NCBI GenBank assembly: GCA_016199105.1
Contig: JACQHI010000398.1
Span: 1 to 5,367 of the forward strand
Reading direction: 5' to 3'
From: Lentisphaerota bacterium
Lineage (GTDB): Bacteria; Verrucomicrobiota; Kiritimatiellia; JAAZAB01
DNA length: 5,367 nt
A model generated the notes under the pieces. That model worked only from the letters and a program-made list of their open reading frames with translations, made no database searches and was not told the DNA's origin. The position numbers and the translations under genes were made by a program. The first letter of the stretch is position 1, and each line of letters begins with the position of its first letter. Positions 1 through 4,570 of this stretch are shown here, in pieces.

Positions 1-498
1 GCGCGTCAGCAGCTTGGCCCCGCACTGGGTATCGGAAATCTGGAAACCGAACAACGCGGTGACGCAAAGATTGAAGACGCGCGAGGAGATGCGACGGGAC
101 AGCGGTTGCGGAGGGATCAACACGGACTCCGGCAGCCAGCGGGACGCGATGATGGCGCCGGCGGAGCCGAGGTTTTGAATCAGCGCATGGAACGCCTGGG
201 GGGAGGTGGCGCAATCGGCATCCGCGAAACCGACCAGTTCGCCGCCGGCCGCGCCAAATCCCTTGATAACCGCCCCGCCCTTGCCGATGCGGCGCGGGTC
301 CACCAGGACGCGGATCTGCCGGTACTTTTTGGCATACGCCTCCGCCACGCTTTCCGTGTTGTCCACGGACCCGTTGACCACCACGATCACCTCGAAATCC
401 TCGCCATACAGGGCGGTGAAATACGGCAGATAGGCTTCCAGGGTCCGCCCCAGCCGGGCGGATTCGTTGAATGCCGGAATGACGATCGACAACTGCAT
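1..498 (-). CDS. Family 2 glycosyltransferase, polyprenyl/dolichyl-phosphate glucosyltransferase type (3' end outside window)
   Basis: N-terminal 166 residues of a GT-A fold glycosyltransferase; the C-terminus lies beyond the left edge. Seen: the nucleotide-sugar binding start LSIVIPAFNE (residues 3-12), IGKGGAV (71-77), the metal-binding DxD as FADAD (91-95), and DTQCGAKL (156-163). The last motif, preceded by SRVFN (139-143), is characteristic of ALG5-like dolichyl-phosphate glucosyltransferases. Enzymes of this family transfer a sugar from a nucleotide donor to a polyprenyl phosphate at the inner membrane face. The usual DDGS box reads VVNGS (40-44), so an Asp common in the family is Asn here. 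The start ATG at 498 matches where homologues begin. An in-frame GTG at 516 would add six residues, and neither start has a strong ribosome binding site. The family is secure; the donor and acceptor are inferred. The GtrA gene at 2200-2694 is a plausible partner although not adjacent. Confidence 0.88.
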   Translation of the reverse strand, partial: MQLSIVIPAFNESARLGRTLEAYLPYFTALYGEDFEVIVVVNGSVDNTESVAEAYAKKYRQIRVLVDPRRIGKGGAVIKGFGAAGGELVGFADADCATSPQAFHALIQNLGSAGAIIASRWLPESVLIPPQPLSRRISSRVFNLCVTALFGFQISDTQCGAKLLTR

Positions 499-616
499 GA
501 GCGCATGTTGCCACACCCCGGCGTTTTCTGGCAACGCTGTTTTTCGTGGCTTTACTTCCCCCTGCTTTTTCGTTAGCTTGCTCCGATTTGCAAAAACTGA
601 AACGGAGCGCATTCTC
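499..616. promoter_or_regulatory. Divergent intergenic region with two short inverted repeats
   Basis: This 118-bp spacer separates the minus-strand glycosyltransferase from the plus-strand DUF502 gene, so it must carry the start signals for both directions. Two inverted repeats are visible: GTTGCCA (507-513) with TGGCAAC (529-535), 15 bases apart, and GCTCCG (580-585) with CGGAGC (603-608), 17 bases apart. The second overlaps the DUF502 ribosome binding site. I could not identify convincing -35/-10 boxes; that both promoters lie here is inferred from gene orientation. Confidence 0.45.
604..607 (+). promoter_or_regulatory. Ribosome binding site deciding the DUF502 start
   Basis: GGAG lies nine bases before the ATG at 617 and favours this start over the in-frame ATG at 467. 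The same bases form part of the CGGAGC arm that can pair with GCTCCG at 580-585, so access could depend on RNA folding. The pairing is seen in the sequence; the regulatory effect is inferred. Confidence 0.6.
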
Positions 617-1357
617 ATGCGTAAGGATGTCGTCAAGGATTTTCGCAATAACTTCCTGATCGGCCTGTTTCTGGTGACGCCTGTCCTCCTGACGATCGTC
701 ATCATCAACGCGCTCTTCAACTTCATCACCGATTCCTTTTTGCCCAACAAATGGCTGATGTCGCAATTCGGTTTCCTTTATCGGCTCATGGCGCTCGTCC
801 TTGTGGTTGTCGGCCTCTACGGGATCGGCCTTCTGGTCCGCCACTATGTCGGCCATCGGCTCTATCGCTTCGGGGATTCCGTCCTGACCCGCATCCCGGT
901 GATCAGCAGCATCTATTTGCCGATCCGCCAGATCAGCGAATCCATTTTTTCCTCGCGCAACACGCTCTTCAAGGAGGTGGTCGCCCTCGAATTCCCCAAG
1001 CCCGGCCTGTATTCCCTGGGTTTCATCACGTCCCATTTCCCGCCGCAATTCGCCTTCGCCCCCTCCGGCGGCGGAACCCCGGCGGACATGGTCAATGTGT
1101 TCGTGCCCACCGCCCCCAATCCGACCACGGGCTTTCTCCTGTTCGTTTCGCGGGCGCAGTTGACGCCGGTCAATATCTCGGTGCCCGATGCCATCAAGCT
1201 GGTGGTGTCCGTCGGTTCGCTTTCATCCGGCCTCGCATCCGCCGGCGAACGCACACTGCTGGACCAGATCGACGAGTGGCTGAAGAAGGAAACGGAAGCG
1301 ACGGCGCCGGAAAAGACGGACGCTTCCGCTTCACCCGAGAGTCCCGAACTCCGATGA
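617..1357 (+). CDS. DUF502 family membrane protein
   Basis: A 246-residue protein of the DUF502 family, whose biochemical role is not established. Two hydrophobic segments (about residues 13-36 and 56-77) predict an N-terminal double membrane anchor. They are followed by the conserved region RIPVISSIYLPIRQISES (92-109), the LEFPKPGLYSLGFIT stretch (124-138) and VFVPTAPNPTTGFLLFV (161-177), the best match to the family signature. A charged, Ala/Glu/Ser-rich tail of roughly 35 residues closes the protein and is probably not conserved. The ATG at 617 is chosen because GGAG at 604-607 is well spaced and the following MRKDVVKDFRNNFLIG resembles family N-termini. An open frame extends back to 467, but those residues look non-coding. 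The stop overlaps the recO start by four bases, so the two genes are probably translated together. A possible hairpin (580-608) includes the ribosome binding site. Confidence 0.9.
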   Translation: MRKDVVKDFRNNFLIGLFLVTPVLLTIVIINALFNFITDSFLPNKWLMSQFGFLYRLMALVLVVVGLYGIGLLVRHYVGHRLYRFGDSVLTRIPVISSIYLPIRQISESIFSSRNTLFKEVVALEFPKPGLYSLGFITSHFPPQFAFAPSGGGTPADMVNVFVPTAPNPTTGFLLFVSRAQLTPVNISVPDAIKLVVSVGSLSSGLASAGERTLLDQIDEWLKKETEATAPEKTDASASPESPELR

Positions 1358-2142
1358 TCGTTGACACTCACGGCATTGCGCTCCGCATCACTCCTTACTC
1401 GGAAACGTCCCGAATCGTTTCCTGGCTGACGCCCGACCACGGCCGGATCGCCACCCTGGCCAAGGGCGCCCTGCGCCCCAAGAGCCTTTTCCTCGGCCAG
1501 TTCGACCTCTTCCAAACCTGCGAACTTCTCTATTATTTCAGGGATGACCGGGAGGTGTTCACGCTGAAGGAATGTTGTCCTTTGACCCCCCGGACGCGTT
1601 TCCGCGCGCACTGGGCCGGCGCGGCCTGCGCTTCGTATCTGGCCGATCTTGTGGGACGGCTCTGCCCCTCCCGTTCGCCGCATCCGGACGTGTTCGAAGA
1701 GCTCGAATTTGCCCTGGACCTGGCCGCAACCGGGAATTCCCCGAAAGCCGTTCTGCTCTCCTTCGAACTGCGGTTGCTGGCCATCCTGGGCCTGGCGCCG
1801 CAGCTCAGGATGTGCGTCACCTGCCGGCGGAAGCCGCCGGAAGGGAACGGCCGATTTTTCTTTTCCGTTTCGCGCGGCGGCCTGCTCTGCGGCGACTGCG
1901 CCGCGCGCCAATCGGAAAGCGCGCCCGGCATGCCGCCGGATATTCTGGGGATCATGAATTTCTGGCTGAAGGCCGGCGACGTCCGTTCGGCCCAGCGCGC
2001 GCGGTGCAACCGCGAGCAACTGCTCGCCATCCAGCGACTGACGGGCCTGTTGATGGAATACCACCTCGACCTGAAACCGGACAGCCGGAACCTGGCGCTG
2101 GAAATCATCGGCAAGGCGACGGAGCTTTCAACCGGCCGGTGA
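1354..2142 (+). CDS. recO: DNA repair protein RecO
   Basis: A 262-residue RecO, within the usual length range. RecO acts in the cytoplasm in the RecFOR pathway, binding single-stranded DNA, annealing complementary strands and, with RecR, loading RecA onto SSB-coated gaps. Seen: an N-terminal OB-fold opening (GIALRITPYSETSRIVSWLTPDHGR, written here in part: ITPYSE at 12-17, LTPDHGRIATLAKGALR at 25-41), a helical middle with FELRLLAILGLAPQL (137-151), and a zinc-binding site of C154-x2-C157 and C179-x2-C182. Many RecO proteins keep these four cysteines and others have lost them. The ATG at 1354 overlaps the DUF502 stop as ATGA, and only a weak, distant purine run (about 1337-1341) precedes it, so translation is probably coupled to DUF502. 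Pairing with DUF502 need not mean shared function. A perfect hairpin follows the stop after 14 bases. Confidence 0.95.
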   Translation: MIVDTHGIALRITPYSETSRIVSWLTPDHGRIATLAKGALRPKSLFLGQFDLFQTCELLYYFRDDREVFTLKECCPLTPRTRFRAHWAGAACASYLADLVGRLCPSRSPHPDVFEELEFALDLAATGNSPKAVLLSFELRLLAILGLAPQLRMCVTCRRKPPEGNGRFFFSVSRGGLLCGDCAARQSESAPGMPPDILGIMNFWLKAGDVRSAQRARCNREQLLAIQRLTGLLMEYHLDLKPDSRNLALEIIGKATELSTGR

Positions 2143-2156
2143 TGGCCCCGAACAGC

Positions 2157-2201
2157 AGGAAGCAGTCGGCCTTTGCCGCAGGCAAAGGCCGACTGCTTCC
2201 T
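2157..2201. terminator. Perfect 21-bp inverted repeat between convergent genes, likely bidirectional terminator
   Basis: Bases 2157-2177 and 2181-2201 are exact reverse complements with a three-base loop (GCA). The hairpin lies 14 bases after the recO stop, and its right arm overlaps the TAG stop of the GtrA gene (2200-2202), so it sits where both converging transcripts should end. Neither strand has a T-run after the stem, which is atypical for a simple intrinsic terminator. It could instead be a copy of a dispersed palindromic repeat, or an RNA 3'-end protector. The structure is certain; the function is inferred. Confidence 0.6.
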
Positions 2202-2694
2202 ATCCCTTGAAAATCACGAACTTCCGCATCACGAAATTGATCAGGGCCGACGCTGCGACTTCGCAGACTAGGGCGATGGTGGTTCTCGCCCCCAGGTAAT
2301 GAATCAACACCCAGCCGAGGGTTGTTCCGATCAGCCAGCTCGCACCCGAAACGAGATAAAAAAGACCTATCTCCAACGCCCAGTGATGACGCCCCGGGAT
2401 GAACACCCAGAGGATATTGCTGATATAGGCCACCAGATTGGCCACGAGGAAAGCCACCAGGTTGTTCACGATGAAATGCCGTTCCCGGACGGCGGCCTCG
2501 ATCGGCGGCAGGGTCGCCCCCAGGAGTTTCACCAGCGGGTCGTCAGGCGTCAGGGCGGGCAAGAGACGCCAGGAAAGCGCATAAAACAACCCCACGAAGG
2601 TGCCCGTCGCCACGGCTCCGCAGATGGCGTATTTGATGAACTGGATCGGCGGAGAGGCTTCTCTCTGAAAAAACTGTTGTAGAATGCGATTCAT
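2200..2694 (-). CDS. GtrA-family membrane protein (putative polyprenyl-linked sugar flippase)
   Basis: A 164-residue, four-helix membrane protein of the GtrA family. Hydrophobic segments fall at about 18-41, 76-98, 105-133 and 137-156. The family hallmarks FIKYAICGAVAT (19-30), ANLVAYISNILWVF (85-98) and the C-terminal NFVMRKFVIF (153-162) are present. GtrA-like proteins are thought to move polyprenyl-phosphate-linked sugars across the cytoplasmic membrane for surface glycan decoration. The loop between helices 1 and 2 (about 42-75) seems longer than usual. I chose the ATG at 2694, which leaves a short N-terminus before helix 1 and has a purine-rich GGGAAGGGG about 14 bases upstream, a rather long spacing. 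In-frame ATGs at 2739 and 2796 would add 15 or 34 unlikely residues, and the latter lies inside the inverted-repeat element. The likely substrate source is an ALG5-like transferase such as the one at 1-498. Confidence 0.88.
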   Translation of the reverse strand: MNRILQQFFQREASPPIQFIKYAICGAVATGTFVGLFYALSWRLLPALTPDDPLVKLLGATLPPIEAAVRERHFIVNNLVAFLVANLVAYISNILWVFIPGRHHWALEIGLFYLVSGASWLIGTTLGWVLIHYLGARTTIALVCEVAASALINFVMRKFVIFKG

Positions 2695-2862
2695 TGAATC
2701 GTTGCATACCCCTTCCCGAAAAAGACCTCCATAAAGCATGATTTTCAAGGGGATGCAAGTGGAAAGGGAATTTACTTCGTAATGGGCCAGTGGCATAGGG
2801 GGAAGTCAGCCAAGAATGGCCGACATACGCTTTCGAACCCTTCGATCACTGGCCCGTTACAT
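2695..2862. other. Intergenic region between the amidohydrolase and the GtrA gene
   Basis: About half of this spacer is the inverted-repeat element described separately. The remainder (2695-2769) should contain the GtrA translation signals and possibly its promoter. On the minus strand TTGCAT and TTTATG occur about 17 bases apart near 2725-2755, but each matches the sigma-70 consensus at only three of six bases, so I do not call a promoter. No small gene or RNA gene is recognisable. Confidence 0.4.
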
Positions 2863-2869
2863 TTACTTC
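2770..2869. mobile_element. MITE-like miniature element: 82-bp core with 14-bp terminal inverted repeats and 9-bp direct flanks
   Basis: The core spans 2779-2860. It begins GTAATGGGCCAGTG (2779-2792) and ends CACTGGCCCGTTAC (2847-2860), which are reverse complements except for one position that would pair G-U in one strand. Immediately outside are identical 9-mers ATTTACTTC (2770-2778 and 2861-2869), as expected of a target-site duplication. The right copy contains the stop codon of the neighbouring amidohydrolase, so insertion at the gene's end would have duplicated the target without breaking the gene. The core is too short to code for a transposase. An inner TCGAA-CCC-TTCGA hairpin lies at 2833-2845. 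Alternatives are a long-armed terminator or another folded RNA element. The repeats are seen directly; mobility is inferred. Confidence 0.55.
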
Positions 2870-3690
2870 GTCGAATCCAGGATTTTGGCTTTGAGGGAGG
2901 CGGGGAGCGCGCCGACTTTGTCCAGCAGACGGGCGATATTCAGACCGAGAATTCCGCGTTTGTCGGCATCGGAAATGGGGGCGAATACGACGGGGCCGAT
3001 CCCGACCGACAGGCAATTCAAAAAACCGTCGGAGCCCATGGAAAATTTGCGGGCGCCGACCGCGCGGATGCCGCGATCCAGCCAGCCGGCCGACCCCATG
3101 GACCAGATATTCGCATGGACATTCTGGCGGGCCTTCAATACCGGGTTATAGCCCTCGCCATAATGGGCAAAAATAAAATCGGTTTCCGGGAACAGCCGGG
3201 AAATTTTCAGGATCACCGCATTGGCCCAGGCATGATTGAACACCAACATCCGGTGCTTCGCCGCATATTCATAGACGGCCATCAGGTTGGGCCCGTCGCC
3301 GGGATAGTTCTCCTGATAACTGTTGATCAGTTTGATGCAGCGAAAGCCAGCGTCATGCATGCGATCCAGCTCGTTTAAAATCCCTTTCCGGCTGTCATTG
3401 GGATTGACGTGCAGGAACCCGATGACCCGGTCCGGCAGGCGCCGGCAGACTTTCATCAGAAAATCGTTCCCCAGCCGGTAATCATGACCTTCCCACATGT
3501 AGCCGCCGCTCTGAGCACAGATGGCGTCCACCCCGTGCGCATCCATGGTTTCCACGGATTGCCGGACGGCCTCGTCCAGGTTCCGGAAGGTCGTGGCGTG
3601 CGGCCATTCCCCGATGTGGATATGGGCATCAATCACCACCGCGTCGGGGAAACCCCTGCCCGCCAGCCAGTTGTCGAGTATCGCGCTCAT
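2863..3690 (-). CDS. Amidohydrolase 2 family metal-dependent hydrolase (complete ligand set)
   Basis: A 275-residue TIM-barrel protein of the amidohydrolase-related family (the group containing ACMSD and related decarboxylases and hydrolases). Expected metal-site residues are all visible: HxH in DAHIHIG (H23, H25), His in FNHAW (H153), His in FAHYGEG (H176) and Asp in MGSDGF (D221). The family's GFRCIKL motif (115-121, K120) and the closing ILGLNIARLL (247-256) are also present. Such enzymes hydrolyse or decarboxylate small organic acids, lactones or amides; the substrate cannot be read from the sequence. The ATG at 3690 has GGAG at 3697-3700 with six bases of spacing and overlaps the upstream gene's stop (ATGA), so it is translationally coupled to the degenerate amidohydrolase upstream. 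A possible target-site duplication overlaps its stop codon. The family is secure; the reaction is unknown. Confidence 0.9.
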   Translation of the reverse strand: MSAILDNWLAGRGFPDAVVIDAHIHIGEWPHATTFRNLDEAVRQSVETMDAHGVDAICAQSGGYMWEGHDYRLGNDFLMKVCRRLPDRVIGFLHVNPNDSRKGILNELDRMHDAGFRCIKLINSYQENYPGDGPNLMAVYEYAAKHRMLVFNHAWANAVILKISRLFPETDFIFAHYGEGYNPVLKARQNVHANIWSMGSAGWLDRGIRAVGARKFSMGSDGFLNCLSVGIGPVVFAPISDADKRGILGLNIARLLDKVGALPASLKAKILDSTK

Positions 3691-4490
3691 CGGACGCTCC
3701 GGATCAGGCGGCGCAGATTATCGCCGCAAATCATCCGCTTCGCTTTCATATCCAGCGTATGGGTGTATTGCACATTGGAGATCAGGATGCCGGCGTCCAC
3801 GAACGGCGCGGCGGTGGCGAACAGAACGCGCTCCGGCCCGACTTCCACGGCCACTTCCCTCCAGAACTGGAGAATGCCGGCATTGTCGAGATACAGGTTC
3901 GGCACACGCCGGATCAGCGGCACCACGGCCGCATGCACCCCCAACCCTCCGAACACATTCGACAATACCAGCGGCAGGCGCGGATGCGCCAAGGCGATGT
4001 CACGGATCCCGTCCACATCCCCGTTGGAAAGCGCCCCAGTGCTGGTGACGCCTCCGAAATCCAGGAAACAGGGCACCCGGTGCGCTTCAAGAACCGAGAG
4101 CAGATCCTTCCACCACCAGGCCATCGGCGGGACGGCCTTCATGGGCAAACGCGCCACTTTGACCCCGGCATTCAGCATTTCCCTCACCACGGCTTCGGCC
4201 GCCTTGCGCTCCGGCTTTTTCGGGGGTTCGAGCACCCAAGACGGGTGCAGACGGCGGTTCCCCCGTATGGCCTCAAGAAGGCGGCGGTTGCCGTGCTCGC
4301 GGGGATGCGTGTAACGGGCGTGGTGGTCGTGCACCAGCGCCTCGGCAATGTGGTAGCGGTCGAGAAAGGCCGTGACGTTTTGGGCCGTGACGGGCGCCGG
4401 CGCGCGGGACAACACGAAGTCGCCCAGCGTCAGGCAACTGTCGAACAACCGCAGACTGTCGAGATCCGGCGCTGTCGGTTTGGCTCGCAT
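3687..4490 (-). CDS. Degenerate amidohydrolase-fold protein lacking the metal ligands (putative pseudoenzyme or divergent subfamily)
   Basis: A 267-residue protein recognisable as an amidohydrolase-like TIM barrel by overall pattern: the strand-1 motif LRLFDSCLTLGDF (13-25), EHGNRRLLEAIRGNRRLHPSWVL (65-87, shown in part), GVKVARLP (109-116), ERVLFATAAPF (220-230) and GDNLRRLI (256-263). By-eye alignment to the downstream neighbour puts C19 and T21 at the HxH positions, D144 at the first barrel His, N178 at the second, and A227 at the catalytic Asp; the GFRCIKL Lys becomes R114. Every expected metal ligand is therefore altered while the frame stays intact and the motifs stay recognisable, which argues against a decaying pseudogene. 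It may be a non-catalytic partner of the coupled enzyme or a subfamily with different chemistry. The ATG at 4490 directly abuts the repeat element and has no clear ribosome binding site. The stop overlaps the next gene's start by four bases. Confidence 0.8.
   Translation of the reverse strand: MRAKPTAPDLDSLRLFDSCLTLGDFVLSRAPAPVTAQNVTAFLDRYHIAEALVHDHHARYTHPREHGNRRLLEAIRGNRRLHPSWVLEPPKKPERKAAEAVVREMLNAGVKVARLPMKAVPPMAWWWKDLLSVLEAHRVPCFLDFGGVTSTGALSNGDVDGIRDIALAHPRLPLVLSNVFGGLGVHAAVVPLIRRVPNLYLDNAGILQFWREVAVEVGPERVLFATAAPFVDAGILISNVQYTHTLDMKAKRMICGDNLRRLIRSVR
3697..3700 (-). promoter_or_regulatory. Ribosome binding site for the intact amidohydrolase
   Basis: GGAG on the minus strand lies six bases before the ATG at 3690, inside the last codons of the upstream degenerate amidohydrolase. 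It confirms the start and, with the ATGA overlap, indicates coupled translation of the pair. Confidence 0.65.
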
Positions 4491-4495
4491 GGATT

Positions 4496-4567
4496 ATTCG
4501 CGTCTATTCGCGCTATTCACGGGAAGAACTCCGGATGTGCCCGCTAATCACGCTAATCCCCGCTAAT
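4496..4567. repeat. Mirrored ATTMGCG heptamer element filling the intergenic spacer
   Basis: Left of centre, three heptamers read on the plus strand: ATTCGCG (4496-4502), ATTCGCG (4506-4512) and ATTCACG (4515-4521). Right of centre, three CGCTAAT copies (4542-4548, 4551-4557, 4561-4567) read ATTAGCG on the minus strand. The steps from the outermost copy inward are 10 and 9 bases on both sides, so the two 28-base arms (4496-4523 and 4540-4567) mirror each other around a 16-base centre (4524-4539). About 19 of 28 positions are complementary. The arms differ consistently at heptamer position 4 (C on the left, A on the right). The element fills most of the 80-bp gap between the Gfo/Idh stop and the degenerate amidohydrolase start. 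It may be a dispersed intergenic repeat family or a multi-site operator; which one cannot be told here. Confidence 0.75.
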
Positions 4568-4570
4568 GAA

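Noticed and set aside
467..616. Upstream extension of the DUF502 reading frame
   Set aside because: It overlaps the divergent glycosyltransferase start; the extra residues are unlike the family, and a well-spaced ribosome binding site supports the ATG at 617.
913..2064. Long minus-strand open frame opposite DUF502 and recO
   Set aside because: It lies antisense to two clearly recognised genes and its translation shows no family motif; it is a product of high GC.
2695..2796. N-terminal extension of the GtrA frame to the ATG at 2796
   Set aside because: It begins inside the inverted-repeat element and adds residues not seen in GtrA proteins.
2779..2860. Integron attC-type recombination site
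   Set aside because: Size and imperfect dyad are suggestive, but the required GTTRRRY/RYYYAAC core motifs are absent and exact 9-bp flanks fit an insertion better.
3409..4314. Long plus-strand open frame opposite the amidohydrolase pair, and the similar frames at 3759-4547 and 2782-3378
   Set aside because: Antisense to recognised genes, with low-complexity Arg/Gly/Pro-rich translation and no motif.
4368..4392. Direct repeat GGCCGTGACG (4368-4377 and 4383-4392)
   Set aside because: It falls inside coding sequence, encodes the similar peptides PVTA and NVTA, and is short enough to be coincidental.
4496..4567. CRISPR array
   Set aside because: The repeated unit is only seven bases with 2-3 base gaps and inverts at the centre; there are no spacers.
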